A stretch of DNA of 43,442 nucleotides from Gemmatimonadota bacterium (lineage in GTDB: Bacteria; Gemmatimonadota; Gemmatimonadetes; Gemmatimonadales; GWC2-71-9): the NCBI GenBank assembly GCA_003221005.1, contig QHTZ01000073.1, forward strand, positions 1 through 43,442, read 5' to 3'. The translations under genes were made by a program, and so were the position numbers. The notes beneath the pieces are model-generated. The model worked only from the letters and a program-made list of their open reading frames with translations. It had not been told where the DNA came from and searched no databases. Below are positions 14,933 to 25,106 of the stretch, one piece after another (the first letter of the stretch is position 1; every line of letters begins with the position of its first letter).

Positions 14933-16885
14933 ATGTCGCCCTCCGAAGTCCGCGTCACGCTCCCCGACGGGAGCGCGCGGGCGCTACCCGCCGGCGCCAC
15001 GGGCGCGGACCTGGCCCGGGCGATCGGCGCGGGCCTGGCGAAAGCTGCGCTCGCCGTGCGCGTGGACGGCCAAGTCTGGGATCTGTCCCGTCCGCTCGCC
15101 GACGGGATGCGGGTCACCATCCTCACCGACAAGGACTCGCAGGCGCTCGACGTGCTGCGGCACTCCTCGGCGCACGTCCTCGCCACGGCGGTGCGACAGC
15201 TGTTCCCGCACGCCAAGATCGGCTTCGGGCCGCCGATAGAAGACGGGTTTTACTACGACTTCGAGGTGGAAAGGCCCTTCGGGCCGGAGGATCTGGAGGC
15301 GATTGAAAAGAAGATGGTGGAGGTTGTGAAGGCGGATTACCCCTTTGTCCGGGAGGAAGTCTCGCGCGCGGAAGCCAAGCAGCGCTTCAAGGACGACCCG
15401 CTCAAGCTCGAGCGCATCGCGGATCTCGCCGACGGCGAAGTGATCTCCGTCTACACCGACGGGCCGTTTGTGGACCTGTGCCGCGGTCCGCACGTGCCGA
15501 GCACCGGTCGGATCACGCACTTCAAGCTGCTGCACGCCGCCGGCGCCTACTGGCGGGGGGACGAGCGCCGCCAGATGCTGCAGCGCATCTACGGGACGGC
15601 GTGGTTCACGAAAGACGACCTCGACGCGTACCTGCGCCGCCTCGAGGAGGCCCGCAAGCGCGACCACCGCATCCTGGGGAAGCAGCTCGACCTCTTCTCG
15701 ATTCAGGAGGACGTCGGGCCGGGGCTGGTGTTCTGGCACCCGAAGGGGGCGATGCTGCAGTTCCAGCTGCGCCGCTTCATCGAGGACACGATCCTCGAGC
15801 GCGGCTATCAGCTGGTGTACACGCCCCACGTGACGCGCGAGCAGCTGTTCCTGCGGTCCGGTCACCTGCCGCTCTACGCCGAGAACCAGTTTCCGGCGAT
15901 GGGGGCGGGGGAGGGCGAGGCGGAGAACGTGCGGTACCGGGTGAAGCCGATGAACTGCCCGATGCACATCCTGGTGTACGCGTCGCAGCAGCGCAGCTAT
16001 CGCGATCTCCCCGTGCGCCTCGCCGAGATCGCGAACGTGTACCGCAACGAGCGCTCCGGCACGCTGCACGGGATGCTGCGGGTGCGCGGTCTGACGATGG
16101 ACGACGCGCACGTCTTCCTGCGCCCCGACCAGATCGAGGACGAGATCTTCCAGCTGCTGGACATCGTGGAGCTGGTGCTGGGGCGGACGTTCGGCCTGGC
16201 GTACCGGCTCGACCTCGCGACCCGGCCGGCGAAAAAGCTCGGCGACGACGCGACGTGGGGCCAGGCGGAGCGCGCGCTCGAGGAGGCGCTGAAGCGCCGC
16301 GGCGTCACCTACCGGATCGACCAGGGAGGGGGCGCGTTCTACGGACCGAAGATCGACGTGAAGTTCAACGACGCCATCGGCCGCGAGTGGCAGGGCGCCA
16401 CGATCCAGCTCGACTACGAGCTCCCCGAGCGCTTCCAGCTCGAGTACACGGGCGACGACAACCGCGCGCACCGCCCGGTGATGATCCACCGCGCGATCTA
16501 CGGCACGCTGGAGCGGTTCTGCGGCTTCCTGATCGAGCACTTCGCCGGCGCCTTCCCGCTGTGGCTCTCACCAGAGCAGGTGCGCGTCCTGCCCATCGCC
16601 GACGTGCAGGCGCCGGCGGCGCGCGCGGTGCACGAGCGGCTCCGGGGCGCCGGCATCCGCTCGTCGGTGGATGAGCGGAGCGAGACCCTGAACTACAAGA
16701 TTCGCGACGGCGAGACCCATAAGGTCCCCTACATGGCCGTCGTGGGCGAGCGCGAGGCGCAGGCGGGCACCGTGGCCGTACGCGCGCGGGGGGCGGGGAA
16801 GAAGCAAGTCGTGCTGCCATTGGAGGAGTTTGTGCAGCAGCTACAGGAGGAGGTTCGCACGCGGAGTTTGAGCCCGTTAGTTTGA
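14933..16885 (+). CDS. thrS: Threonyl-tRNA synthetase
   Basis: 650 residues, the full bacterial ThrRS length. It has an N-terminal TGS domain (about 1-65), an editing domain with HSSAHVLATAVRQLFP, and class II catalytic motifs including FWHPKGAMLQ, VKPMNCPMHILVY (zinc Cys) and RNERSGTLHGMLRVRGLTMDDAH (zinc His). Then come DYELPERFQLEYTG and MIHRAIYGTLERF. A C-terminal anticodon-binding domain starts near LSPEQVRVLPI. It follows the small membrane protein by 4 bases. The common partner infC is not next to it; the next gene lies beyond a palindromic repeat. Confidence 0.97.
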   Translation: MSPSEVRVTLPDGSARALPAGATGADLARAIGAGLAKAALAVRVDGQVWDLSRPLADGMRVTILTDKDSQALDVLRHSSAHVLATAVRQLFPHAKIGFGPPIEDGFYYDFEVERPFGPEDLEAIEKKMVEVVKADYPFVREEVSRAEAKQRFKDDPLKLERIADLADGEVISVYTDGPFVDLCRGPHVPSTGRITHFKLLHAAGAYWRGDERRQMLQRIYGTAWFTKDDLDAYLRRLEEARKRDHRILGKQLDLFSIQEDVGPGLVFWHPKGAMLQFQLRRFIEDTILERGYQLVYTPHVTREQLFLRSGHLPLYAENQFPAMGAGEGEAENVRYRVKPMNCPMHILVYASQQRSYRDLPVRLAEIANVYRNERSGTLHGMLRVRGLTMDDAHVFLRPDQIEDEIFQLLDIVELVLGRTFGLAYRLDLATRPAKKLGDDATWGQAERALEEALKRRGVTYRIDQGGGAFYGPKIDVKFNDAIGREWQGATIQLDYELPERFQLEYTGDDNRAHRPVMIHRAIYGTLERFCGFLIEHFAGAFPLWLSPEQVRVLPIADVQAPAARAVHERLRGAGIRSSVDERSETLNYKIRDGETHKVPYMAVVGEREAQAGTVAVRARGAGKKQVVLPLEEFVQQLQEEVRTRSLSPLV

Positions 16886-16918
16886 ATGCATATGGTTGCG
16901 GAGTTTGACGTCGTGTTT

Positions 16919-16997
16919 CCCTGGGCTGAAGCCCGGGCTCGGCGTCAGGGCGCGTCCTTAAGGACGCCGCGGTCCAGGCCGAGCCGGCCCTTCAGGG
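16919..16997. repeat. Intergenic palindromic (REP/MITE-like) unit
   Basis: The 125-base gap between thrS and the thiolase holds a compound palindrome. Outer arms are 16919-16943 and 16978-16997 (CCCTG...GGCTCGGC against GCCGAGCC...CAGGG). Small hairpins GGGC-TGAA-GCCC (16923-16934) and GCCC-TTCA-GGGC (16987-16998) sit in the arms. A perfect 16-bp palindrome GCGTCCTT/AAGGACGC (16952-16967) is at the centre. It may be a repetitive extragenic element that also ends the thrS transcript. Confidence 0.65.
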
Positions 16998-17010
16998 CAC
17001 GGATACAGCG

Positions 17011-18201
17011 ATGAGCCGCGACGACACCACCCCCGTCATCCTGAGCGCCGTGCGGACGCCCATCGGGCGCTTCCTCGGCGGCCTCGCCCCGCTCCCCGCG
17101 CCGCGGCTCGGCGCCCTCGTGATCCGCGAAGCCGTGCGCCGGGCCCAGGTCGAGCCCGGGAGCGTGGATGAGGTCATCATGGGCAACGTGCTGCAGGGCG
17201 GCGTCGGCCAGGCCCCGGCGCGCCAGGCCGCCATCCACGCCGGCCTCCCGGGCACGGTGCCGTCGCTCACGGTCAACAAGGTGTGCGGCTCGGGACTCAA
17301 GGCCGTCATGCTCGCCGCCCAGGCGATCCGGGCCGGTGACGAGCAGTGCGTCGTGGCGGGTGGGATGGAGTCGATGTCCAACGCGCCCCACTACGTGTAC
17401 GGCCTGCGCACCGGGATCAAGGCAGGGGACACGGAGCTCGTCGACGGGATGATCCGGGACGGCCTGTGGGACTCGTTCAGCGATTCCCACATGGGCAACC
17501 TCGCCGAGTACACGGCTCGCAAGGCCGCGGTGACCCGCGCCGACCAGGACCAGTTCGCGTTGGAGAGCCACCGCAAGGCCGTGGCGGCGCAGGAGGCGTG
17601 CCGCTTCAAGGCGGAGACGCTGGCCGTCGAGATCCCGGGGAAGAGGGGTCCGACGGTCGTGGACAAGGACGAAGGGCCGCGCAACGACACGACACTCGAA
17701 GCCCTCGCCGCCTTGAAGCCCGCCTTCGAGGAGGGCGGCAGTGTGACGCCGGGAAACTCGCCCGGGCTGAACGACGGAGCGAGCGCGCTCGTCGTCGCGT
17801 CGCTTGCGTTCGCGAAGGCCCACGGGCTCGCGCCCCTCGCGCGCATCACCGCGTACGCGACCGGTGGCGGCGAGCCGAAGGATCTCTTCTTCGCGCCGAT
17901 CGTCGCGGTGCGGAACCTGCTCGCGAAGGCCGGCACGAAGATCGCCGACTACGACCTGATCGAAGCCAACGAGGCGTTCGCCGTGCAGGCGCTCGCCGAC
18001 GGGCGGGCGCTCGGCTGGGATTGGGACCGCGTCAACGTCAACGGCGGCGCGATCGCGCTTGGACACCCCATCGGCGCCTCGGGCGCCCGCGTGCTGACGA
18101 CGCTGCTCTACGCGCTCAAGGACCGGAAGCAGCGCAGCGGGCTCGCGACCTTGTGCCTCGGGGGCGGCAATGCCGTGGCCCTGAGCGTGGAGATGATGTG
18201 A
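17011..18201 (+). CDS. Acetyl-CoA C-acetyltransferase (thiolase)
   Basis: 396 residues, a standard thiolase length. It cleaves or forms acetoacyl-CoA. The nucleophilic cysteine is Cys92 in NKVCGSGLK, the base His352 in [16 protein letters not shown], and the second cysteine Cys382 in [10 protein letters not shown]. The start [17 protein letters not shown] is typical. It opens a run of eight coupled genes; its TGA shares one base with the bioY ATG. With the hydroxyacyl-CoA and acyl-CoA dehydrogenases downstream it fits beta-oxidation or amino-acid catabolism. A biosynthetic role toward polyhydroxybutyrate is the alternative. Confidence 0.93.
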   Translation: MSRDDTTPVILSAVRTPIGRFLGGLAPLPAPRLGALVIREAVRRAQVEPGSVDEVIMGNVLQGGVGQAPARQAAIHAGLPGTVPSLTVNKVCGSGLKAVMLAAQAIRAGDEQCVVAGGMESMSNAPHYVYGLRTGIKAGDTELVDGMIRDGLWDSFSDSHMGNLAEYTARKAAVTRADQDQFALESHRKAVAAQEACRFKAETLAVEIPGKRGPTVVDKDEGPRNDTTLEALAALKPAFEEGGSVTPGNSPGLNDGASALVVASLAFAKAHGLAPLARITAYATGGGEPKDLFFAPIVAVRNLLAKAGTKIADYDLIEANEAFAVQALADGRALGWDWDRVNVNGGAIALGHPIGASGARVLTTLLYALKDRKQRSGLATLCLGGGNAVALSVEMM

Positions 18202-18761
18202 TGCCTACCGAGACCGCTGCCCTCGTCGCACCCCTCACGCTGCGCCGCGGCGTCGCGGTGCTGCTCGGCACCGCGCTGGTCGCAGCGGCCGCGCAGATCG
18301 CCGTGCCTCTCCCCGGCACGCCGGTGCCGGTCACGCTGCAGCCGCTCGCGGTGCTCCTGGTCGGCGGGCTGCTCGGGCCGGGACTTGGCACGGCGAGCCT
18401 GATCCTCTATCTCGTGCTGGGGGCTCTAGGCCTCCCGGTATTCACGCCCTATGGCGCGCCCGGGATTGCTCGCCTCGTCGGGCCGACGGGCGGCTATCTG
18501 CTCGCCTACCCTGTGGCCGCGTTCGCCGTCGGCAACTTGGCGGGCGACGGGCGGCGCTACGGCCGCCTGTTTGCCGCCACACTCGCCGGTCTCGCGCTCA
18601 TCCATCTTGGCGGCCTCGCCCAGCTGTTGATCCTGACCGGCAGCGCGCGCGGAGCGGTGCGGCTCGGTACCGCGCCCTTCTTGTTGAGCGACGCGGGCAA
18701 GCTCGCGATCGCTGTGCTGGTGCTGCGGCACACGATGAACCCTCTGCGCGCGCGCCTATGA
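18201..18761 (+). CDS. bioY: Biotin transporter BioY
   Basis: 186 residues, with six hydrophobic segments. BioY is the substrate-binding membrane component of ECF-type biotin transporters and can work alone. The signature VPLPGTPVPVTLQPLAVLLVGGLLGP, best known from this family, spans residues about 37-62; later GPTGGYLLAYPVAAFAVG and FLLSDAGKLAIA also match. No ATPase or EcfT gene is nearby. It is coupled on both sides: one shared base with the thiolase stop and ATGA with the next gene. Biotin supply may relate to biotin-dependent carboxylases in acyl-CoA catabolism, but none is in the window. Confidence 0.9.
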   Translation: MPTETAALVAPLTLRRGVAVLLGTALVAAAAQIAVPLPGTPVPVTLQPLAVLLVGGLLGPGLGTASLILYLVLGALGLPVFTPYGAPGIARLVGPTGGYLLAYPVAAFAVGNLAGDGRRYGRLFAATLAGLALIHLGGLAQLLILTGSARGAVRLGTAPFLLSDAGKLAIAVLVLRHTMNPLRARL

Positions 18762-19621
18762 CGGCGCGCGTTTCGTTTGTAGCGGGCTGGAAGAGTCTGG
18801 GGATCGCCCTTGCCTGGCTCGCGGCGTTCCTGGCGGTGGGGGTGGGCGTGATCGTCCTCCTCGCCTGGATCGTGCCCGACGCTCCCGACACCTGGTGGCT
18901 CGCGCGCGGCGCTGCCATCCAGGCCCTCGGGTTCGGCGTTGCCACCTGGGTGGTGGGCCGTCGGCTGAATCGTCGGAGCTGGGCCGAGCTGGGCTGGCGG
19001 AGCGCCGCAAGTCCGCCGCGGGCGTTCGGGCGCGGCGCCGGGCTCGGCCTCGCCATGGCGGTGCTCGCGATCGGCGTGTCGGTGGTCGCCGGGGGCGCGC
19101 ACCTGCGCTTCGTCGCGCTGCGGGGTTCGAGCCTCGGCGCGGCGGGGGCGGTCCTCCTGGGATTACTCTGCGCGGCGCTGTCGGAAGAGCTGCTGTTCCG
19201 GGGCTATCCGCTCCGCCGGCTGTCAGAGGCGGTTGGGCCGGCGGGCGCGACGCTGCTCCTCTCCGGTGGCTTCGCGGCCTCGCACCTCGGTAACCCCAAC
19301 GCGACCGCGCTGGGCGTCGTGAACATCGCGCTCGCGGGGTTCTGGCTCTCGGTCGCGTTCTTCTCGCCCGGCGGCATGACGCTCGCATGGGGGGCGCACT
19401 TCGGGTGGAATGCCGCGCTCGGCGAGCTGTTCGACGCGCCCGTGAGCGGGTATTCCCTCGCCGCGCCCGTGGTGCACTACGCTCCCGGAGGGCACGCGTG
19501 GCTCGACGGCGGGCGATTCGGGCCGGAGGGCGGCGTGGTCGCGACGATCGCGTTCCTCGCCGGAGCAGCGGCGTTGCTCGGGTCCCGCCTGACGCAGCCC
19601 AGACGGTGGGCGGCACCGTGA
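18758..19621 (+). CDS. CPBP-family intramembrane metalloprotease
   Basis: 287 residues with about eight hydrophobic segments. The CPBP (CAAX protease/Abi) motifs are present: [12 protein letters not shown] near residues 142-153, the histidine in [12 protein letters not shown], and AHFGWN later. These residues bind the catalytic metal within the membrane. Targets of bacterial members are mostly unknown; some act on prenylated proteins or peptides, others in bacteriocin immunity. Nothing like a bacteriocin is nearby. It starts in ATGA overlap with bioY and its stop overlaps the GTG of the next gene. Confidence 0.85.
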   Translation: MTARVSFVAGWKSLGIALAWLAAFLAVGVGVIVLLAWIVPDAPDTWWLARGAAIQALGFGVATWVVGRRLNRRSWAELGWRSAASPPRAFGRGAGLGLAMAVLAIGVSVVAGGAHLRFVALRGSSLGAAGAVLLGLLCAALSEELLFRGYPLRRLSEAVGPAGATLLLSGGFAASHLGNPNATALGVVNIALAGFWLSVAFFSPGGMTLAWGAHFGWNAALGELFDAPVSGYSLAAPVVHYAPGGHAWLDGGRFGPEGGVVATIAFLAGAAALLGSRLTQPRRWAAP

Positions 19622-20466
19622 GCCGCGTGGCCGTCGTGGGGGCGGGAACGATGGGTGGTGGCATCGCCCACGTCTTCGCGCTGCACGGCTGGGACACAAC
19701 GCTCGCGGACGTGACCCCCGAGCTCGTCGAGCGGGGCCTCGCGTCGGTGAGAAAAAACCTGGAGCGGCAGGTGACGAAAGGTGCGCTCCGCGCCGTGGAG
19801 CGCGACGCCGCGCTGGGGTGCATCCGGCCCGGCACGGGGGCCGAGGCCGCAGCGGGCGCCGACCTGGTGGTCGAAGCCGCGACCGAGAACCCCGAGATCA
19901 AGCTCAAGCTGTTTCGCGAGCTCGACGCACGCGCGCCGGCGGGCGCCATTCTTGCGAGCAATACGTCCTCGATCTCGATCACGGCGCTCGCCGCCGCGAC
20001 CCGGCGGCCGGCCCAGGTGATCGGCATGCACTTCATGAATCCCGTGCCGGTGATGCAGCTGGTGGAGGTGATCCGGGGGCTCGAGACCTCGGATGAGACC
20101 GCGCGGCGCGTGCTCGAGATCGCGACCGCGCTGGGCAAGACGCCGGTCGAGGTGCACGACGCTCCGGGCTTCGTCTCCAACCGCGTGCTGATGCCGATGA
20201 TCAACGAGGCGATCTTCTGCGTGATGGAGGGAGTCGCAAGCCCCGAAGCGGTGGACACGGTGATGAAGCTCGGCATGAACCACCCGGTCGGGCCGCTCGC
20301 GCTCGCGGACCTGATCGGCCTCGACGTCTGCCTCGCGATCCTCGAGGTGCTGCACCGGGACCTCGGGGACGACAAGTACCGTCCGGCGCCGCTGCTCCGG
20401 AAGCTCGTGGCCGCGGGCCGCCTGGGCCGAAAGAGCGGGCGCGGCTTCTATGTCTACCGGGATTGA
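19618..20466 (+). CDS. 3-hydroxybutyryl-CoA dehydrogenase
   Basis: 282 residues, the normal length of the single-function enzyme. It oxidises (S)-3-hydroxyacyl-CoA with NAD. The Rossmann motif is [24 protein letters not shown], the catalytic His in [11 protein letters not shown], the downstream Glu-containing loop, and [17 protein letters not shown] follow. [11 protein letters not shown] closes the C-terminal domain. The GTG start at 19618 overlaps the CPBP stop as GTGA; a longer in-frame stretch upstream is only the read-through of the other gene's sequence. It overlaps the acyl-CoA dehydrogenase by 17 bases. Confidence 0.95.
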   Translation: MSRVAVVGAGTMGGGIAHVFALHGWDTTLADVTPELVERGLASVRKNLERQVTKGALRAVERDAALGCIRPGTGAEAAAGADLVVEAATENPEIKLKLFRELDARAPAGAILASNTSSISITALAAATRRPAQVIGMHFMNPVPVMQLVEVIRGLETSDETARRVLEIATALGKTPVEVHDAPGFVSNRVLMPMINEAIFCVMEGVASPEAVDTVMKLGMNHPVGPLALADLIGLDVCLAILEVLHRDLGDDKYRPAPLLRKLVAAGRLGRKSGRGFYVYRD

Positions 20467-21595
20467 GGCGGCCGGCCTCTCCGAGACGCAGCGCCAGATC
20501 GTGGATCTCGTGCGCGAGTTCGCGCGCACCCACATCGAGCCGCATGCCGCCGAATGGGACCGCGTCCGCTACTTCCCCCGCGACGTGATCGCCGAGCTGG
20601 GGAAGCTCGGCTTCCTCGGCATGGTCGCCCCGGAAGCGCACGACGGCATGGGACTGGACACCGTCACCTATGCGCTCGCGCTCGAGGAGCTCGCGGCCGC
20701 GGACGCGGGGGTCGCCGCGGCGGTCAACAGCCACAGCGCCCTCCCCACCACGCTGCTCGCGCGCCACGGGACGCCGCGCCAGCAGGAGCGCTGGCTCAAG
20801 CCGATGGCCCGCGGCACCGTGCTCGCGGGAGTTGCGTTGGCGGAGCCGGAGGCGGGGTCCGACATCGCGGCGCTCGCCGCGCGCGCGGCGCAGCGGGACG
20901 ACGGGTGGGCGCTCGACGGCATCAAGGCGTGGGTCACCAACGGGACTACCGCCGATTTGGTCATAGTGTTCGCGCGCACCGCTGCCGGGATCTCGGCCTT
21001 TCTCGTCCCCACCGACGCGGCGGGGTACCGGCCGGAGGCGCCCGCGGATACGATGGGTATGCGGACGGCGAGCACCGGAGTGGTGGTGCTCCGGGATCTG
21101 CGCATCCCCGCCGACCATCTGCTGGGCGACGACGGACAGGGGCTCGTGTACGCGGTCGAGGGAACCGACGCGGGCCGTCTCGGCGTCGCGGCGCTCGCCG
21201 TGGGCATTGCACGGCGCGCGCTCGAGCACGCCGTGGCGTACTGCAGCGAGCGCCGCCAGTTCGGGCGCGCGCTGCGCGAGTTCGAAGCCGTGCAGTTCAA
21301 ACTGGCGGACATGGCGACGCGCGTGGACGCGGCGCGCGCGCTCGCCCACGCCGCGGCTGCCCGCCACGACCGGGGCGAGGACGGCGCCGCGGCGGCGAGC
21401 ATGGCAAAACTGTTCGCGTCGGAAGCGGCGATGTGGGTCACCACCCAGGCGATTCAGCTGTTTGGCGGCTACGGCTACATGCGCGACTTTCCCGTCGAGA
21501 AGCTGTTTCGGGACGCGAAGGCGATGGAGCTCTATGAGGGCACGAGTGAAATCCAGCGGCTCAACGTTGCGCGCGGGCTCACCGCCGGCCGCTAG
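20450..21595 (+). CDS. Acyl-CoA dehydrogenase
   Basis: 381 residues. An FAD enzyme that makes trans-2-enoyl-CoA and passes electrons to ETF. FAD and substrate motifs are [12 protein letters not shown] and KAWVTNG. The C-terminal helical domain has [21 protein letters not shown] and [22 protein letters not shown]. The catalytic base is Glu363 in YEGTSEIQR, as in short-chain and isovaleryl types. The coupled hydroxyacyl-CoA dehydrogenase, thiolase and leucine-type dehydrogenase suggest a short or branched substrate. Exact chain length cannot be read from sequence. Confidence 0.94.
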   Translation: MSTGIEAAGLSETQRQIVDLVREFARTHIEPHAAEWDRVRYFPRDVIAELGKLGFLGMVAPEAHDGMGLDTVTYALALEELAAADAGVAAAVNSHSALPTTLLARHGTPRQQERWLKPMARGTVLAGVALAEPEAGSDIAALAARAAQRDDGWALDGIKAWVTNGTTADLVIVFARTAAGISAFLVPTDAAGYRPEAPADTMGMRTASTGVVVLRDLRIPADHLLGDDGQGLVYAVEGTDAGRLGVAALAVGIARRALEHAVAYCSERRQFGRALREFEAVQFKLADMATRVDAARALAHAAAARHDRGEDGAAAASMAKLFASEAAMWVTTQAIQLFGGYGYMRDFPVEKLFRDAKAMELYEGTSEIQRLNVARGLTAGR

Positions 21596-22667
21596 CGCGC
21601 CGGAGCGCGCGGAGGACCTGTTTGCCTTGCTCGCCGAGCACGCGCACGAGCAGGTGAGCCTGTGCTACGAGCCGTCCACCGGCTACCGCGGGATCATCGC
21701 GATCCACAGCACCGTGCTGGGGCCGGCGCTCGGCGGCACGCGCTTCTGGAGCTACGGCAGCGACCGCGAGGCGTTGATCGACGCGCTGCGCCTCTCGCGC
21801 GGCATGACGTACAAGGCCGCCGTGGCCGGTCTCAACCTAGGCGGCGGGAAGAGCGTGATCATCGGGGACAACACGACCGCGCGCCGGGAGCCCCTGTTCC
21901 GGGCCCACGGGCGCCACATCGAGGCGCTCAAGGGTCGCTACATCACCGCCGAAGACGTCGGGACGTCGACCCAGGACATGGAGTACATCAAGGCGGAGAC
22001 GAACCACGTGACGGGGCTGATCGGCACGTCGGGGGACCCCTCGCCCGTCACGGCCTACGGCGTGTACCGCGGGATCAAGGCCTGCGCCCGCGTCCGCTAC
22101 GGCTCCGATGAGCTGGCCGGCAAGACCGTGGCTTTGCAGGGATGCGGTCATGTAGGCTATCATCTGGCCAAGCTGTTGCACGCCGAGGGCGCGCACCTCG
22201 TGGTCGCGGACGTGGACCCGTTCCGGGTGGCCCGGGTGGTGGACGAGTGCCAGGCGCAGAGCGTGGCGCCCGACGAGATCTATCGCGTCCAGGCGAACGT
22301 GTTCGCGCCCTGCGCGCTGGGCGCGGTGATCAACGACGCCACGCTCAAGCTGCTGCGGGTGGAGATCGTGGCGGGCGCGGCGAACAATCAGCTCGCGGAC
22401 GAGCGGCACGGCGATGCGCTCGAGGCGCGGAGCATCATCTATGCGCCGGACTACGTGATCAACGGCGGCGGGCTGATCAACGTGAACGCGGAGCTGCAGG
22501 GCTGGTCGCTGGAGCGCGCCCGCGCCAAGGCGGGGGAGATCTACGACGCGCTGCTGCGCGTGTTCGAGATCGCGCGCGACGAGCGGATCCCGACGTACCG
22601 GGCCGCGGACCGACTCGCGGAGGAGCGCATCGCCGCGGTGGCGAAAGTGAGGCAGAACCTTGTCTGA
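21546..22667 (+). CDS. Leucine/Glu/Phe/Val-type amino-acid dehydrogenase
   Basis: About 373 residues from GTG 21546; a TTG at 21567 is an alternative. NAD-dependent oxidative deamination of branched-chain amino acids is the likely reaction. The opening YEPSTGYRGIIAIHSTVLGPALGGTRFW is typical of leucine and phenylalanine dehydrogenases. The catalytic lysine is in GMTYKAAVAGLNLGGGKSVI, ITAEDVGTS follows, and the NAD motif is VALQGCGHVGYHLAKLL. YVINGGGLINV marks the end. It overlaps the acyl-CoA dehydrogenase by 50 bases and rpiB by 8. Together these genes could run leucine or valine breakdown. The bkd complex is absent from the window. Confidence 0.88.
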   Translation: MKSSGSTLRAGSPPAASAPERAEDLFALLAEHAHEQVSLCYEPSTGYRGIIAIHSTVLGPALGGTRFWSYGSDREALIDALRLSRGMTYKAAVAGLNLGGGKSVIIGDNTTARREPLFRAHGRHIEALKGRYITAEDVGTSTQDMEYIKAETNHVTGLIGTSGDPSPVTAYGVYRGIKACARVRYGSDELAGKTVALQGCGHVGYHLAKLLHAEGAHLVVADVDPFRVARVVDECQAQSVAPDEIYRVQANVFAPCALGAVINDATLKLLRVEIVAGAANNQLADERHGDALEARSIIYAPDYVINGGGLINVNAELQGWSLERARAKAGEIYDALLRVFEIARDERIPTYRAADRLAEERIAAVAKVRQNLV

Positions 22668-23097
22668 GCAGATATACGTGGGCGCCGATCACGCGGGCTA
22701 CGCGTTGAAGCAGAAGCTCGTGGAGGAGCTGAGGCGGCTGGGGTACGACCCGGTGGACGTGGGCCCCAAGACCCTGGACCCGCAGGACGACTTTCCCGAC
22801 TACGCCAAGCCCGTCGCCGAAGCCGTAAGCGCCGGCAAGGCGCCGCGCGGCGTGCTGACCTGCGGCACGGGGCTCGGGATGTCCTACACGGCGAACCGGT
22901 TCCCGAAGGTCCGCGCGGCCGTGGCCTGGAGCCCCGAGGTCGCCGAGCTGGCGCGCAAGCACAACGACGCGAACATCCTGGTGCTGCCGTCGCGGTTCGT
23001 GAGCGAGCAAGAAGGGCTCGAGATCCTGCACAAGTGGCTCGACACGGCGTTCGAAGGCGGCCGTCACTCCCGCCGCGTCGCCAAGATCGACGAATGA
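22660..23097 (+). CDS. rpiB: Ribose-5-phosphate isomerase B
   Basis: 145 residues. It interconverts ribose 5-phosphate and ribulose 5-phosphate. The pattern is [11 protein letters not shown] at the start, the catalytic cysteine in [22 protein letters not shown], and [13 protein letters not shown]. The start is a TTG at 22660, eight bases before the end of the upstream gene; no ATG is available nearby. It overlaps glyA by ATGA, a common order (rpiB-glyA) in many bacteria. Confidence 0.93.
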   Translation: MSEQIYVGADHAGYALKQKLVEELRRLGYDPVDVGPKTLDPQDDFPDYAKPVAEAVSAGKAPRGVLTCGTGLGMSYTANRFPKVRAAVAWSPEVAELARKHNDANILVLPSRFVSEQEGLEILHKWLDTAFEGGRHSRRVAKIDE

Positions 23098-24365
23098 GCG
23101 ACCGGCTCGCGCCCCTCGCCGCCGCCGACCCCACGGTGTTCCAGCTGATCCGCCGCGAGGTGGAGCGCCAGGAGCACGGACTCGAGCTGATCGCGAGCGA
23201 GAACTTCGTCTCGGTCGCCGTGCTCGAAGCGATGGGGACGGCGCTGACGAACAAGTACGCCGAAGGCCTTCCCCGCAAGCGCTACTACGGCGGCTGCGAG
23301 GTGGTGGACGAGGTGGAGCAGCTCGCCATCGATCGTGCGACACAGCTGTTCGGCGCCGACCACGTCAACGTGCAGCCGCATTCGGGAGCGCAGGCCAACA
23401 TGGCCGCCTATCTCGCGGTCGCGAAGCCCGGCGACAAGCTCATGGGGCTCGCGCTGCCGCACGGCGGGCACCTCACCCACGGCTCGCCGGTGAACTTCTC
23501 CGGCACGCTGTTCCAGGCGACGTCGTACGGGGTGCGCGAGGACACGGGGCGCATCGACTACGACCAGCTCCGCGAGCTCGCGCGGCGCGAGCGCCCCCGT
23601 CTCCTCATCGGCGGCGGCAGCGCCTACGCCCGCATCATCGACTTCCCAGCGCTGCGGAGCATCGCCGACGAGGTGGGCGCCATCCTGATCGTGGACATGG
23701 CGCACTTCGCGGGGCTCGTCGCCGCCGGGCTGCACCCGTCGCCCGTGCCCCACGCCCAGATCGTCACGACGACCACCCACAAGACGCTGCGCGGCCCGCG
23801 GGGTGGGTTGATCCTGTGTCAGGAAGCGTACGCCAAGGACGTGGACAAGCAGGTCTTCCCCGGGACACAAGGGGGACCGCTCGAGCACGTGATCGCCGCC
23901 AAAGCCGTGGCGCTAGGCGAGGCGCTTACCCCCGAGTTCAAAACGTACTCGGCGCAGGTGATCAAGAACGCCCAAACCCTCGCGGCTGCGCTCATCGCGC
24001 GCGGCTATGCGATCGTGTCGGGAGGCACCGACACCCACCTCATGCTCGTGGATCTGCGACCCAAGCAGGTCACCGGCAAGGAGGCGCAGGAGCTGCTCGA
24101 CCGGGCCGGCATCACTGTCAACAAGAACACGATCCCTGGCGATCCACAGAAGGCGTTTGTGACGAGCGGGATCCGGCTCGGGTCGCCCGCGGTGACGACG
24201 CGCGGCTTCAAGGAAGCCGAGATGGAGCGGGTGGCGGAGTTGATTGACATGGTCCTGGTTGCCCGCGACGAGGCGACCGCGCTGCGGGTGAAGCAGGAGG
24301 TGCGGGAGCTGACGGAGGAGTTTCCGTTGTATCTCGGGAAGGCGACGAAGGTGGGGGTGGGGTAG
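23094..24365 (+). CDS. glyA: Serine hydroxymethyltransferase
   Basis: 423 residues, full length. A PLP enzyme that converts serine and THF to glycine and methylene-THF. Marks: [53 protein letters not shown], and the PLP lysine in [14 protein letters not shown]. It ends the coupled catabolic run. In the same window purN and purH use the folate one-carbon pool this enzyme feeds. Confidence 0.97.
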   Translation: MSDRLAPLAAADPTVFQLIRREVERQEHGLELIASENFVSVAVLEAMGTALTNKYAEGLPRKRYYGGCEVVDEVEQLAIDRATQLFGADHVNVQPHSGAQANMAAYLAVAKPGDKLMGLALPHGGHLTHGSPVNFSGTLFQATSYGVREDTGRIDYDQLRELARRERPRLLIGGGSAYARIIDFPALRSIADEVGAILIVDMAHFAGLVAAGLHPSPVPHAQIVTTTTHKTLRGPRGGLILCQEAYAKDVDKQVFPGTQGGPLEHVIAAKAVALGEALTPEFKTYSAQVIKNAQTLAAALIARGYAIVSGGTDTHLMLVDLRPKQVTGKEAQELLDRAGITVNKNTIPGDPQKAFVTSGIRLGSPAVTTRGFKEAEMERVAELIDMVLVARDEATALRVKQEVRELTEEFPLYLGKATKVGVG

Positions 24366-24394
24366 CGGGGGAGGCCTCTCGTGGAGGGGGAGCT

Positions 24395-25102
24395 ATGCAC
24401 CGACAGACATGGGGCCGAGTCGCGCTCGCTGGCGCGGTCATGCTGGCTGCGGGGGCGTGCAGCAAGAAGGAGCAGAAGGGCTCGGCCGAAGCTCAAAGGA
24501 GCGGCGCCGCGATGCCCAAGGGGCCGGCCGAGTATACGGTGGTCCTGAAGAGCACGTGGACGTCGAAGACCCATCCGTTCCAGTATCCCAAGGGGGCGCA
24601 CTTCTCCGGCTTGATCGGCGCGTCGCACAACGCGTCGTACTCGATCTTCGCGTTGGGACGGCGTCCCACGCCGGGACTCGAGCGCCTCTCCGAAGAGGGT
24701 AAGCACAGCCCGCTCGACGACGAGATCAACGCGGCAATTGCCGCCGGGCGCGCCGGCATGATGTTCGAGACCGGACAACTGAAGAATTTCAAGGACTCGC
24801 TCGTCACGACGGTGCGTGTGGATCCGGCGCATCCGCTGGTCTCGCTGGTCGCGATGATCGCCCCCAGCCCGGACTGGTTCACCGGGGCGGCCGACGTGAA
24901 CCTGGTTGAGAACGGGGGCTGGGCACGGTCTCGCACGCTCAGGCTGATCGCGTACGACGCGGGGGGCGACAACGGTACGACCTACCTGGCTCCGGACAAG
25001 GACGCCAATCCGAAGCGGCCGACGTCGCGAGCGATGACCCGGCACTTCGTGATCAAGGGCGTGGTCGTGCCGGTCGCGACACTCAAGTTGATAAGGCGGT
25101 AA
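24395..25102 (+). CDS. Spondin-domain lipoprotein
   Basis: 235 residues. The N-terminus ends in MLAAGACSKK, a lipobox with Cys22, so the protein is a lipoprotein. From about residue 45 the sequence follows the spondin N-terminal domain: EYTVVLKSTWTSKTHPFQYP, then HFSGLIGASHNASYSIF, and later PSPDWFTGAADVNLVENG. In animals this domain mediates matrix adhesion and binds divalent metal; bacterial versions are secreted and poorly studied. GGAGGGGGAGCT before the ATG is a strong ribosome-binding site. It starts 29 bases after glyA and ends 4 bases before hsp20. Confidence 0.82.
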   Translation: MHRQTWGRVALAGAVMLAAGACSKKEQKGSAEAQRSGAAMPKGPAEYTVVLKSTWTSKTHPFQYPKGAHFSGLIGASHNASYSIFALGRRPTPGLERLSEEGKHSPLDDEINAAIAAGRAGMMFETGQLKNFKDSLVTTVRVDPAHPLVSLVAMIAPSPDWFTGAADVNLVENGGWARSRTLRLIAYDAGGDNGTTYLAPDKDANPKRPTSRAMTRHFVIKGVVVPVATLKLIRR

Positions 25103-25106
25103 TCGC

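Noticed and set aside
18758..19621. CPBP protease as part of a phage-defence (Abi) system
   Set aside because: The neighbours are catabolic and housekeeping genes with conserved coupling; nothing else suggests defence.
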